This document shows, piece after piece, positions 29,291 to 38,032 of a stretch of DNA of 64,000 nucleotides. The stretch spans positions 89,462-153,461 of the forward strand of contig NZ_NRRQ01000010.1 of assembly GCF_016583745.1 (NCBI RefSeq). Direction: 5' to 3'. Both the position numbers and the translations under genes were made by a program. Position 1 is the first letter of the stretch, and every line of letters begins with the position of its first letter. A model generated the notes under the pieces. It searched no databases. It was not told where the DNA came from and was given only the letters and a program-made list of their open reading frames with translations. This DNA comes from Chromatium okenii. GTDB lineage: Bacteria > Pseudomonadota > Gammaproteobacteria > Chromatiales > Chromatiaceae.

Positions 29291-30547
29291 ATGAATCTAA
29301 CTGAACTGAAAAAGACGCCAGTGCCCGAACTGGTTGCGCTCGCGCAAGAAATGGAAATTGAGGGCGTGGGGCGCTCCCGCAAACAGGATTTGATTTTTGC
29401 CATTCTCAAAGCACAGGCGAAACGCGGCGAGGATATTTCCGGCGACGGGGTACTCGAAATTCTGTCCGATGGCTTTGGCTTTTTGCGCTCCGCCGACGCC
29501 TCCTATCTCGCCGGACCTGATGATATTTATGTCTCGCCCAGCCAGATTCGCCGTTTCGCCCTGCGCACCGGTGACACCATTTCCGGCAAGATTCGCCCGC
29601 CGAAAGATGGTGAACGCTATTTCGCCCTGCTCAAAGTCAACGACATCAACTTTGACCGCCCCGAAAATGCGAAGTCAAAGATTTTATTTGAAAATTTCAC
29701 TCCGCTTTTCGCCCAAAAACGCCTCACGCTGGAAATCGGCAACGGCAGCACCGAAGACATCACCGCTCGCACCATCGACCTCGTCGCGCCCATCGGACGC
29801 GGGCAACGCGGGCTGATCGTCTCGCCGCCCAAAGCCGGCAAAACCATGATGTTGCAAAACATCGCCCAGTCGATTGGACACAATCATCCTGAGTGTTATC
29901 TCATCGTCTTGCTGATTGACGAGCGCCCGGAAGAGGTCACGGAAATGACCCGCTCGGTGCGCGGCGAGGTGATTTCGTCCACTTTCGATGAACCGGCGAC
30001 TCGGCACGTTCAAGTCGCAGAAATGGTGATTGAAAAAGCCAAGCGGCTGGTGGAGCACAAGCTGGATGTGGTGATTTTGCTCGATTCCATCACGCGGCTG
30101 GCGCGGGCGTATAACACCGTTGTCCCCTCGTCCGGCAAGGTCTTAACTGGCGGCGTGGACGCCAACGCGCTGCAACGCCCGAAACGCTTTTTTGGCACGG
30201 CGCGGAATGTTGAGGAAGGCGGCAGCTTGACTATTTTGGCGACCGCGTTGGTGGATACCGGCTCGCGGATGGATGACGTGATTTATGAGGAATTCAAAGG
30301 CACCGGCAACATGGAAATCCACATGGATCGCCGCATCGCCGAGCGCCGCATCTTTCCGGCCATCAACATCAATCGCTCCGGCACGCGCCGTGAAGAGCTG
30401 CTGATGGGCGCGGCAGAACTGCAAAAGATGTGGATTTTGCGGAAGATTTTGCATCCGATGGACGAGCTGGCGGCGATGGAGTTTTTATTCGACAAGCTCA
30501 AAGCCACCAAAACCAACGATGAGTTTTTTTCATCCATGAAAGGTTGA
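29291..30547 (+). CDS. rho: Transcription termination factor Rho
   Basis: Rho is the hexameric RNA-dependent ATPase that ends transcription. The 418 residues match the E. coli protein in length. Order: N-terminal helical domain starting [20 protein letters not shown], cold-shock-type RNA-binding domain ([14 protein letters not shown]), Walker [11 protein letters not shown] near residue 180, Walker [17 protein letters not shown] and the R-loop region [11 protein letters not shown]. The frame is open from 29249, but ATG at 29291 is the conserved start. Confidence 0.98.
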   Translation: MNLTELKKTPVPELVALAQEMEIEGVGRSRKQDLIFAILKAQAKRGEDISGDGVLEILSDGFGFLRSADASYLAGPDDIYVSPSQIRRFALRTGDTISGKIRPPKDGERYFALLKVNDINFDRPENAKSKILFENFTPLFAQKRLTLEIGNGSTEDITARTIDLVAPIGRGQRGLIVSPPKAGKTMMLQNIAQSIGHNHPECYLIVLLIDERPEEVTEMTRSVRGEVISSTFDEPATRHVQVAEMVIEKAKRLVEHKLDVVILLDSITRLARAYNTVVPSSGKVLTGGVDANALQRPKRFFGTARNVEEGGSLTILATALVDTGSRMDDVIYEEFKGTGNMEIHMDRRIAERRIFPAININRSGTRREELLMGAAELQKMWILRKILHPMDELAAMEFLFDKLKATKTNDEFFSSMKG

Positions 30548-31630
30548 TACGCCCGACCCGGCGCAGCGTGTTCACCCAGTCATTTAACGACTGGTTGGGG
30601 TGCGCAGTTGCTGGGTCAATTTCTGAAATTCTCGCTGCATTTCCAGATTCTCAAACGGGCGCAACGCCGGAATCTGGCGCTTCATCGAAGTGAGTTAAGG
30701 ATGACGAACGACCCTCCAGCGCGTCGCGTATTGAAAAGGAGTGCCTGCGCTTTTCGATAATCGCGTGCTGTTTTTTCAGGTGTATTCATCGTGTGTTTAG
30801 CCTCTCAATGAAATGCCGGACTTTCCCGGCAGTCAGCTCTTACGAGCACACCCGAAGGTGTAAAGGTCACCTCGCCGGGATATGCGCCAGTGTGTCCAAA
30901 CCGCACTGCCCGTTGCCGCGCTCCGTGCTGTTTAACGATCTGGTTACAGAGCTTGGAGCTGGTGAAGCACCCCAAGGTGTGTTCTTGAACTCTACGCATA
31001 TCGTTTACTCAACCATCTCCCCCTTTGAAAAGGGATTTCGAGTCGGCTGGTTGAGCAATTCAGGATGTTACACCTGAAAAATGATGCAACGACTGCGGCA
31101 GGAATGCCTAAGGCATTGCATCAAAGCGCGCGCTCAACCCGTAATAGCGACGAGCATTCGGCAAATCTTCACCGCTGGCGACCACCAACTGCTGCTCCCA
31201 AGAATGTGCGCATAAGTGTTTATGCACAACTGGGTCATTCGCTCTCCGTTGATAGTGACATCACTGCAACTAGAGTCCTGGTTGGGCAGTCTCAACCGAA
31301 CGGCCAACCTGCGTTGGCAACATCGAGTACTACTGAACATTGCGCCTTGGCATTACCATAAAAGCCACTCGGCTGATCATCCTTGGGCAGAGTGGCTTTG
31401 CGACCCAATGTTGTTCATACCCGACGGGACGCGAAACCTTCGCGCTTGTGGATACCATCCACCACTTCATTCTCAAACAACCATACCTAGAAAACAAGAA
31501 AACCCCTCTTGATATTCTCAATCTGTAGGGCGCGGTCACTGCTAAGAGTGTTTTCTATAGGTTAAAGAGCACTATAACGTACTTAATTTAATACTAGAGT
31601 CTAGCTCCGTCTCAGTTACGCCAGCACCGC
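30548..31630. other. 1.08-kb intergenic region without a convincing gene
   Basis: Several frames exceed 60 codons here (30793-31077, 31065-31361, 31216-31512 plus; 31134-31340, 31330-31539 minus), but none has a good ribosome-binding site, family motifs or normal composition. A 33-codon minus-strand frame (30584-30685) looks most protein-like (MKRQIPALRPFENLEMQREF and on), possibly a fragment. Inverted repeats are CCAGTC/GACTGG at 30576-30594, CTCAACCA/TGGTTGAG at 31008-31055 and AAAGCCACTC/GAGTGGCTTT at 31361-31399. The region looks like accumulated debris of inserted elements. Confidence 0.5.
31008..31055. repeat. Degenerate CCCCTTTGAAAAGGGG-type palindromic repeat
   Basis: An inner palindrome CCCTTT-GA-AAAGGG (31021-31034) sits inside an outer inverted repeat CTCAACCA/TGGTTGAG. 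The inner part is a shortened copy of the palindrome found inside the AMP-ligase gene (33598-33673) and the olsA fusion (53438-53470). Confidence 0.5.
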
Positions 31631-32068
31631 TTAGGTTTCCAGCCAAAATGTCACCGGGCCATCGTTGACCAACGCCACCTGCATGTCAGCGCCAAAACGT
31701 CCGGTCGCCACCAGCGGATGCTGCTGTCGCGCCAGCGCCACCAGATACTCAAATAACCGCTGTCCGTCGGCAGGTGCCGCAGCGGTCGTGAAGCTGGCGC
31801 GAGTGCCGCTGCGGGTGTCGGCCGCCAGCGTGAACTGCGGCACCAGCAATAGCCCGCCGCCAATTTCCTGCACGTTGTGATTCATTCGGTCGCTGGCATC
31901 GGGAAAGACGCGATAACGCAACAGCCGCGCCAGCAATCGCTCCGCTCGTGCCTCGGTGTCGCCGCGCTGGACGCCGATGAACACCAGCAATCCGCGCTCA
32001 ATTGCGCCGACCGCTTCCGCGCCGACCGTGACCTGCGCTTGCGTCACCCGTTGCAGTAAACCGATCAC
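31631..32068 (-). CDS. dtd: D-aminoacyl-tRNA deacylase
   Basis: It hydrolyses D-aminoacyl-tRNAs (and Gly-tRNA-Ala), protecting translation. It has 145 residues, the standard length, with the N terminus [15 protein letters not shown], the catalytic-site stretch [11 protein letters not shown] (canonically SQFTL; Pro replaces the first Ser here) and the C-terminal cross-subunit NDGPVTF containing the Gly-Pro motif. It overlaps pip by four bases and is last in the minus-strand cluster. The substitution beside the active site is the only oddity. Confidence 0.92.
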   Translation of the reverse strand: MIGLLQRVTQAQVTVGAEAVGAIERGLLVFIGVQRGDTEARAERLLARLLRYRVFPDASDRMNHNVQEIGGGLLLVPQFTLAADTRSGTRASFTTAAAPADGQRLFEYLVALARQQHPLVATGRFGADMQVALVNDGPVTFWLET

Positions 32069-33027
32069 GTCAGTGCTTGCGCAAACTGATCGGTTGCCGC
32101 CACCAGCGCCGCCCGAATGCCCGGCTCAAAGGCGGAATGCCCCGCGTCGGCGATGATCTGCAACTGCGCCGTCGGCCAAGCGCGATGCAGTTCCCACGCC
32201 GAGCGCAGCGGGCAAATCACGTCATAACGCCCCTGCACGATCACGCCGGGAATACTCGCTAATCGGTAGGCATCACGCAGCAATTGGTTCGGTTCGAGAA
32301 ACGCGTGGTTGACAAAATAGTGGCATTCGATCCGCGCCAAACTCAGCGCCAGATGCGGCTGGGCAAAATGCGCTTGCAGGTCTGGATTACTGAGAAGCGT
32401 CGCAGTGCGCCCTTCCCACACCGACCACGCTTTGGCGGCTGCCATCCGCGCCACCTCATCGCTGCCGGTCAATCGCCGGTGATACGCGCTCAACAGGTCA
32501 TCGCGCTCGGCAAGCGGAATCGGCGCGAGAAAATCTGCCCACCAATCGGGAAACAACCAGTTGGCACCTTCCTGATAAAACCAGTGAATTTCTGGCTGCC
32601 GGCACAGGAAAATCCCGCGCACAATCAACGCGGTGACACGCTCAGGATGGGTTTCGGCATACGCCAGCGCCAGCGTCGATCCCCACGAACCGCCAAACAC
32701 CAGCCAGCGATCAATGCCCAGCCGCTCGCGGATGCGCTCGATGTCGGCGACCAACTCCCAAGTGGTGTTGGCGGTCAGCGTCGCGTGAGGAGTGGAGCGT
32801 CCGCAGCCGCGTTGATCGAACAGCACGGCGCGATAACGATCAGGATCAAAAAAGCCGCGATGCGCTGGCTCGCAGCCGGCACCGGGCCCGCCGTGCAAAA
32901 AGACTGCGGGAATGCCGTCGGGACGTCCGCATTCTTCAATAAACAGCCGGTGCCCGTCGCCCACGTCAAGCGTGTGCGTGGCGAAGGGTTTGACGATGGG
33001 ATACAGCTCAGAGATGTTGGTGTCCAC
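32065..33027 (-). CDS. pip: Proline iminopeptidase
   Basis: A cytosolic alpha/beta-hydrolase that removes N-terminal proline from peptides. The 320 residues carry the oxyanion-hole HGGPGAG, the nucleophile elbow GGSWGS, the acid region QGRYDVICP and the catalytic histidine in [10 protein letters not shown], all in expected order. Pairing with dtd downstream (four-base overlap) is frequent in gammaproteobacteria. Confidence 0.94.
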   Translation of the reverse strand: MDTNISELYPIVKPFATHTLDVGDGHRLFIEECGRPDGIPAVFLHGGPGAGCEPAHRGFFDPDRYRAVLFDQRGCGRSTPHATLTANTTWELVADIERIRERLGIDRWLVFGGSWGSTLALAYAETHPERVTALIVRGIFLCRQPEIHWFYQEGANWLFPDWWADFLAPIPLAERDDLLSAYHRRLTGSDEVARMAAAKAWSVWEGRTATLLSNPDLQAHFAQPHLALSLARIECHYFVNHAFLEPNQLLRDAYRLASIPGVIVQGRYDVICPLRSAWELHRAWPTAQLQIIADAGHSAFEPGIRAALVAATDQFAQALT

Positions 33028-33059
33028 AAATACCGCTAACCAGTTGAATGATAAAAGTA

Positions 33060-34493
33060 TTATTGCCTTGCTTCGACGCGGCGGATGAGCCGCTCCACGC
33101 TGGCAGTCAGGCGCTGGCGATCATATTTGCCGGACGCCAGCAGCGGCAGTTGCCGCACGCGCAAATAGCACCTCGGCAGCTCGGCACCGCGCAGATGTTC
33201 CTGACAGTGGCGCTGCACCTCGGCGGGAGTGGCGCTGCCGCGATACACGGCGATCAAACGATGTCCCCACACGTCGTCAGCCAGCGCCACCACCACCGCT
33301 TCCGTCACTTCTGCCGCAGCGTTGACCACCGTTTCGACCCGCGCCAGCGCGACGTTGGTGCCGCCAATCACGCGCACTGCATCAGCGCGACCGTGCAGAT
33401 GCACTTGTCCATCCGCAGCGAGACAACCGAGATCGGCAGTTTCAAACCAACCGTCGGTCAAGCCAATGCCGAGCTGGCGCGTTGGCGTCGCGTATCCCGC
33501 CATCACCAGCGCCCCGCGCACCCGCAACCGCCGCAGTGGTTCAGCGCAGTGCGGGGCGTCAAGCTCCACGCCGGGGAGCAGAGCAATTCCGGGTTCAATT
33601 TCTCCCGACCCCCCTTTTTCAAACGGCACTCCTTCATCTCCCCCCTTTGAAAAAGGGGGGCTGGGGGGGATTTGCGTGGCAATTTGGCTCGCGGTTTCCG
33701 TCATTCCATAAGTCCGCACCAGCGGCCAACCGGCTGCCAGCGCCCGCTGCGCCAGCGCCGCACTCAGCGCCTGTCCGCCCACCAACAGCACTCGCAACGA
33801 TGGCGGCGGAGTCGGATCAATCTCCAACAACCGCGCCAGCATCGGTGGCACCAACGACATATGCGTCACCGGCAAGCGCCGTAAATCCGCGTTGACAGCG
33901 GCAGCATTGAATCCGTCGTGCAGCAGCAGCGTTGCGCCAGCCAGCGCGGTGCGATAAGCAATTGATATTCCACCGATATGACTCAGCCGCAGACATGCCA
34001 GCCACAGATTGCCCGCTCGCAGTCCCAAGCGCGTGTTGACCGCTTGTGCCGAAGCCCACAGCGTGTCATTGCGCAACATCACCACTTTTGGCGAGCCGGA
34101 GCTGCCGCTGGTGGCAATCAGAAGTGCTGGCGCGGGGCAAGGCGGTTGCGGTGGGACGTAGCCCGTTGCGGTGAGCTGCGCTGACCAGTGCCATTCTGCG
34201 CTGGTGTGAATGACGAGCTGCTGCACGGCGGCTGGGGTCAAATTGCTGCGATATGGCAGCACCGCTGCGCCGAGATCGCTGAGGGCGTGGTGCAATAACA
34301 ACAGATCACGCGCTGGCGCATCTGGCGCTAACACCACCTGCCCGCTGCGCACTCCGGCGGCAGCGAGGACGCGGGCGTGATCGTGGGCATGAGCGCACAG
34401 CTCGGCGCTCGTCCACGCCTCGGCACCGGTCAGCAGTGCCGGGCTGATGGCTGCGGGTTTACCAGCGCACTGCAAACACACAACGGCGATCAC
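33060..34493 (-). CDS. AMP-forming acyl-CoA synthetase/ligase with repeat-derived insertion
   Basis: A member of the adenylate-forming superfamily (477 residues), similar in size to MenE-type o-succinylbenzoate-CoA ligases. Visible motifs are the P-loop LIATSGSSGSPKVVML near residue 125, VRTYGMTETASQ near residue 258, GWFETADLG, GRADAVRVIGGTNV and the C-terminal lysine in LLASGKYDRQRL. Thus the active site looks intact. Directly after the TYGMTE motif, about 25 residues (PPSPPFSKGG and VPFEKGGSG) are encoded by palindromic repeat sequence (33598-33673). It overlaps the bchJ-like gene by 35 bp. No other menaquinone gene is nearby, so I do not assign menE; the substrate is unknown. Confidence 0.7.
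   Translation of the reverse strand: MIAVVCLQCAGKPAAISPALLTGAEAWTSAELCAHAHDHARVLAAAGVRSGQVVLAPDAPARDLLLLHHALSDLGAAVLPYRSNLTPAAVQQLVIHTSAEWHWSAQLTATGYVPPQPPCPAPALLIATSGSSGSPKVVMLRNDTLWASAQAVNTRLGLRAGNLWLACLRLSHIGGISIAYRTALAGATLLLHDGFNAAAVNADLRRLPVTHMSLVPPMLARLLEIDPTPPPSLRVLLVGGQALSAALAQRALAAGWPLVRTYGMTETASQIATQIPPSPPFSKGGDEGVPFEKGGSGEIEPGIALLPGVELDAPHCAEPLRRLRVRGALVMAGYATPTRQLGIGLTDGWFETADLGCLAADGQVHLHGRADAVRVIGGTNVALARVETVVNAAAEVTEAVVVALADDVWGHRLIAVYRGSATPAEVQRHCQEHLRGAELPRCYLRVRQLPLLASGKYDRQRLTASVERLIRRVEARQ
33598..33673. repeat. CCCCCCTTTGAAAAAGGGGGG palindromic repeat inside the ligase gene
   Basis: A full copy (palindrome from about 33639 to 33660 followed by CTGGGGGGGATTT) is adjacent to an inverted partial copy (about 33598-33625, CCCCCCTTTTTCAAAC), so the element looks nested or duplicated. 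The ligase frame stays open through it. The same palindrome plus TTGGGGGGATTT tail is at 53438-53470. Confidence 0.75.
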
Positions 34494-35058
34494 CTTTGGC
34501 AGCGCAGGCCGTTTCGGTCACGACGGCTTTTTTATGCACGAGCTGCTGAAACAGGCGCTCGAAGGTGCCAACGTAATAATCACACAGCGGTTCATCCGCC
34601 GTTGCGCCGCGACAAATCAACGAGTTAGTGACAAATAGCAGCGGCGGAAAACTCGCATCAGACTCAAAAACGCCGCTGCCGATAAACGTCCACGCATTGC
34701 CATGAATCGCTTTGAGCAGCACTCGCGCCGCCAGTCGCGCTGGCAGAATTTTGAGCAGGCGCTGCGCGGAGCGCGGAATCCGGTTCGCCAGCAAATAATC
34801 GCCGGTGCGCAGACCAGCATCGCGGGCAACGGCTCGCGCAGCGGGAATGCCGAGCTGTGCCCGCAGCGCGTGGTGCAGCGCGATGGTTTCCTCTTCCGGC
34901 ACCATCATCGTCGGCAGTGCGGCGAGGTAATGCGGGAGACCGGCGGCGGTGAACACTTCGGTGACGGCGGCTTGGCCGTGTTGCGCGGCGAGAGCTTCGG
35001 CGATGCGAATAATGGAATTTGGGCCGATGCGGCCGTGATGCGGATGTGAACTCATCAA
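34459..35058 (-). CDS. bchJ: BchJ-like V4R-domain protein (bacteriochlorophyll biosynthesis)
   Basis: A 199-residue protein closely resembling BchJ, once called 4-vinyl reductase and now thought to assist 8-vinyl reduction of chlorophyllides rather than catalyse it. It opens GRIGPNSIIRIAEAL and contains RDAGLRTGDYLLANRIPRSA, LLKAIHGNAWTFIGSG and the C-terminal V4R segment with CDYYVGTFERLFQQLV and CAAKGDRRCVF, where cysteines are positioned as in metal- or tetrapyrrole-binding V4R domains. It lies 7 bp after hemN. The recognition comes from sequence memory; if right, the organism or a recent ancestor makes bacteriochlorophyll. A V4R protein of other function is the alternative. Confidence 0.75.
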   Translation of the reverse strand: MMSSHPHHGRIGPNSIIRIAEALAAQHGQAAVTEVFTAAGLPHYLAALPTMMVPEEETIALHHALRAQLGIPAARAVARDAGLRTGDYLLANRIPRSAQRLLKILPARLAARVLLKAIHGNAWTFIGSGVFESDASFPPLLFVTNSLICRGATADEPLCDYYVGTFERLFQQLVHKKAVVTETACAAKGDRRCVFAVRW

Positions 35059-35065
35059 TTTGATC

Positions 35066-36412
35066 CTAAACGTTTTTATAAGTGTCTAATTCTAAAAATG
35101 CGTCCGGTTCATTGCACAAATTGCGCAATAAATAACGACCTTCCGCAGTGACGCGAATGCCATCGGCAGACATTTCCACCAGACCTTGGGCGACGTGATC
35201 GTGCAGGCGGTCATAATCCTGCGCCAAATCCGCTGCCACATTCGCCGGCAGTTGCAAATTACACATCAGCGACAAAATGGCCTCGCGGCGGCGGCGGTCG
35301 GTATCGCTCAGGCGTCGCCCCCACGCGACCGGCAAATAATGCTGCGTGATCCGCTCCTGCCACGTTTTCAGGTCGGATTCATTTTGCACCAGCACGCCGT
35401 CAATTTCGCCGATCCCGCTCGGCCCAAACGCCAACACCTGTTTACTCGGTGCGGGGGTGTAGCCAATCGCGCTGTGGTGCAAATGACCTTCGGTTTGGGC
35501 ACACGCCAGCTCGTCGCTTTCGCGCACGAACACATCCAGCCCCACCCAGCGATAACCGGCTTCGGTGAAAGCGTGAACGGCGTCGTGAAACAGCGCCAGT
35601 TTGTCGCTGGCGCTGGGCAGATGATCGGCGTTGATGGCGTGTTGATGCGGGCGCGTGGCGGGATCGTGGGCGTAACTGAAGCAGGCGATGCGGTCGGGGC
35701 TGAGATCAAGAATGTGTTTTAACGTGGATTGAAAACCGGCGCGAGTTTGAAAGGGTAAGCCATACACTAAATCCAAATTGATGCTTTGAAAGCCAGTTTC
35801 GCGGGCAGTTAAAAAGACATCGCGCACCATATCAAGTGATTGCACGCGCCCAATGGCACGTTGCACATCGGCATTCAAATCTTGCACGCCAAAACTAATG
35901 CGGCGAAATCCCAAACCATATAACAATTCCAATTGACCGGCAGACGAGCGGCGCGGATTGCATTCAATGGAAGTACAGACATTCGGTGCGAGTGAAAAAT
36001 AGCGTTCGACAATTTCCATCAGCCGCGCTAATTGCGGTTCATTGAGATGATTGGGAGTGCCGCCGCCGACGTGTAATTGATTGACTTGTCGCCCGTGTCC
36101 AATGCAGGCGCTGACCATTGCAAATTCACTTTCTAACGCATCGAGATAGTGATCAACTTTTTCAAGACTGTGTGTGACTGTGGTATCGCAGGCGCAATAT
36201 AAACAGCGCACATGACAAAAGGGGACGTGAATATAAACGGCTAATGGTTCTTCGGGACGCTTGCGCAATTCCGCTAATACATCGCGGTATTCAGCATCAC
36301 TAAACACGCATTCGCGCCCAAAATCAGTGGCTACAGCGGCATAGCCGCGAGGAGAATAACCGTGCCGCTTCATCAATTCGAGCGGTAAATGAGAAGGTAC
36401 AGAAGCTGTCAT
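35066..36412 (-). CDS. hemN: Oxygen-independent coproporphyrinogen III oxidase (radical SAM)
   Basis: This radical SAM enzyme converts coproporphyrinogen III to protoporphyrinogen IX under anoxia. The 448 residues have the cluster motif in VPFCHVRCLYCACDT (CX3CX2C) near residues 60-75, followed by LHVGGGTPN, ECNPRR, RISFGVQDLN and DLVYGLPFQT, which together distinguish true HemN from HemW. A HemN C-terminal domain is present. It precedes the bchJ-like gene by 7 bp, suggesting a joint role in anaerobic tetrapyrrole supply. Confidence 0.92.
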   Translation of the reverse strand: MTASVPSHLPLELMKRHGYSPRGYAAVATDFGRECVFSDAEYRDVLAELRKRPEEPLAVYIHVPFCHVRCLYCACDTTVTHSLEKVDHYLDALESEFAMVSACIGHGRQVNQLHVGGGTPNHLNEPQLARLMEIVERYFSLAPNVCTSIECNPRRSSAGQLELLYGLGFRRISFGVQDLNADVQRAIGRVQSLDMVRDVFLTARETGFQSINLDLVYGLPFQTRAGFQSTLKHILDLSPDRIACFSYAHDPATRPHQHAINADHLPSASDKLALFHDAVHAFTEAGYRWVGLDVFVRESDELACAQTEGHLHHSAIGYTPAPSKQVLAFGPSGIGEIDGVLVQNESDLKTWQERITQHYLPVAWGRRLSDTDRRRREAILSLMCNLQLPANVAADLAQDYDRLHDHVAQGLVEMSADGIRVTAEGRYLLRNLCNEPDAFLELDTYKNV

Positions 36413-36580
36413 GGTGAAAACCCGCTGAGTCAGGTGATACCGTTAGGAGTTGTCGCTGCCCATCATGGTTATGAGGCAGAATGAAATACACTCAGGTGCC
36501 GCTCTGAATGGTGAATGATAAAACAGTACGGCGGTAATTAATTGTTCAGCACAATAAAGCGCAGCGCGTGAGTGAATTCA

Positions 36581-37354
36581 TCACGGGATTGATTCGGGTG
36601 GTTCATCGCGTCCGCTGCGCCGCCGGGCGCGGTTTTGTTTTAGGCGCAGCAGTGTCCAACTGGGTCCAGAAAGTGCATATCCAAGCGCGAGTAAAAAGAG
36701 TACTAAGGGCGGATACATGAAGATAATAGCGAAGGCTAACATCACCATGACGGTTAATAAAAAAGGCACCTTGCCTTGCATATTCAGTTGCTTAAAACTG
36801 AAATAACGAAAGTTGCTGACCATCAATAGACCAGCGCCCGCAGTTAATACGGCGGTGAGCCATGAGAAATCGCTGCCGGCCAGCCCCAGATCATTTGCGG
36901 TCCAGATGCCGCTGGCGATGATGGCGGCGGCGGCTGGACTCGCTAATCCTTGAAAATAGCGTTTGTCGGCGACGCCGATTTGGGTGTTGAAGCGGGCGAG
37001 GCGCAGCGCGGCGGCGGCGGTGTAGACGAAGGCTGCCAGCCAGCCCACTTTGCCGAGTGCGCCGAGTGCCCAGTGATAGGCGACGAGTGCTGGCGCGACG
37101 CCGAAGGCGACCATGTCGGAGAGGCTGTCGTATTCCGCGCCAAAATCGGTTTGGGTGTGCGTGAGGCGGGCGATGCGTCCGTCAAAGCCGTCGAGCACCA
37201 TCGCGGCGAAAATGGCGAGCGCGGCGGCTTCAAAGCGATCTTGCGTGGCGGCGAGTACCGCGTAAAACCCAGCAAAGAGGGCGGCGGTGGTGAATAAATT
37301 GGGCAGCAGGTAAATGCCACGCGGGCGTTTACGCGGTGAAGAGGTGTCGTCCAT
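36581..37354 (-). CDS. pssA: CDP-diacylglycerol-serine O-phosphatidyltransferase
   Basis: This inner-membrane enzyme makes phosphatidylserine, the precursor of phosphatidylethanolamine. The 257 residues include the CDP-alcohol phosphotransferase signature (DGRIAR, then GAEYDSLSD; DGX2ARX8GX3DX3D) near residues 58-80 and about seven hydrophobic segments. The start (MDDTSSPRKRPRGIYLLPNL) fits the type II, membrane-bound family. The C terminus is basic. It is divergent from hoxE with about 180 bp between them. Confidence 0.93.
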   Translation of the reverse strand: MDDTSSPRKRPRGIYLLPNLFTTAALFAGFYAVLAATQDRFEAAALAIFAAMVLDGFDGRIARLTHTQTDFGAEYDSLSDMVAFGVAPALVAYHWALGALGKVGWLAAFVYTAAAALRLARFNTQIGVADKRYFQGLASPAAAAIIASGIWTANDLGLAGSDFSWLTAVLTAGAGLLMVSNFRYFSFKQLNMQGKVPFLLTVMVMLAFAIIFMYPPLVLFLLALGYALSGPSWTLLRLKQNRARRRSGRDEPPESIP

Positions 37355-37535
37355 AGTCGTTTTTGAGCCAAGATGAAGGCGAACTGCAATGGCAAGCGAG
37401 TATAGCGCGGGACGGGCGCGGCGCAGACATCAAGCCGGTTGGGATTCTGGCTTACACTTCTGCGCAGGTGTGAGGCGGCGATTTCAGGTCGCGCCGTCGT
37501 GCCAAATCGCTTCGTTGACCTGCCGAGGAACCATC

Positions 37536-38030
37536 ATGCAACAGCAGCAACCCAAGCCGCCTTTACCCAGCGATGACAAACGCTGGAAGCTCGTTAATGC
37601 CACGATGCGCCGTCACGGTTACACCGCCCACGCGCTGATTGAAACGCTCCACAGTGTGCAAGATGCCTTTGGTTTTCTTGATGAAACCGCGCTGCGCTTT
37701 GTCGCCGCCTCGCTCGATGTGCCCCTGAGCAAGGTGTACGGCGTGGCGACCTTCTATCACATCTTTATGCTCAAGCCGCAGGGTCGCCACACCTGCGTGG
37801 TGTGTACCGGCACGGCGTGTTACATCAAGGGTGCCGATACCCTGCTCGCCAACATTCATTCCCGTTATGACATCAATCCGGGCGACACAACCGCCGATAA
37901 TCGCCTGTCACTGCTCACTGCCCGCTGCGTCGGGGCGTGTGGACTCGCGCCAGCGGTGGTGCTCAACGGCGACGTGCTCGGTAAACAAGAAATCGCCACT
38001 CTCGTGAACACTTTGGAGGCGTTGGACTAA
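37536..38030 (+). CDS. hoxE: NAD-reducing hydrogenase diaphorase subunit HoxE
   Basis: A thioredoxin-fold [2Fe-2S] protein of the bidirectional Hox hydrogenase, homologous to NuoE. The 164 residues contain the cluster cysteines in [15 protein letters not shown] and [11 protein letters not shown]. The frame is open from 37389, but ATG at 37536 has GAGGAA at ideal spacing and gives the expected N terminus. It heads hoxE-hoxF-DUF29-hoxU-hoxY and is 2 bp from hoxF. Confidence 0.92.
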   Translation: MQQQQPKPPLPSDDKRWKLVNATMRRHGYTAHALIETLHSVQDAFGFLDETALRFVAASLDVPLSKVYGVATFYHIFMLKPQGRHTCVVCTGTACYIKGADTLLANIHSRYDINPGDTTADNRLSLLTARCVGACGLAPAVVLNGDVLGKQEIATLVNTLEALD

Positions 38031-38032
38031 AG

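Noticed and set aside
30793..31512. Open frames of 60-98 codons downstream of rho
   Set aside because: No ribosome-binding sites, no recognisable motifs and mutually overlapping on both strands; likely chance frames.
33060..34493. Assigning menE to the AMP-forming ligase
   Set aside because: Size and motifs fit, but no other menaquinone gene is nearby and adenylate-forming enzymes cannot be told apart by motifs alone.
37440..37535. Sigma54-type promoter upstream of hoxE (GGCTTACACTTCTGC)
   Set aside because: The GG to GC distance is 11 instead of 10 and flanking consensus bases are missing.
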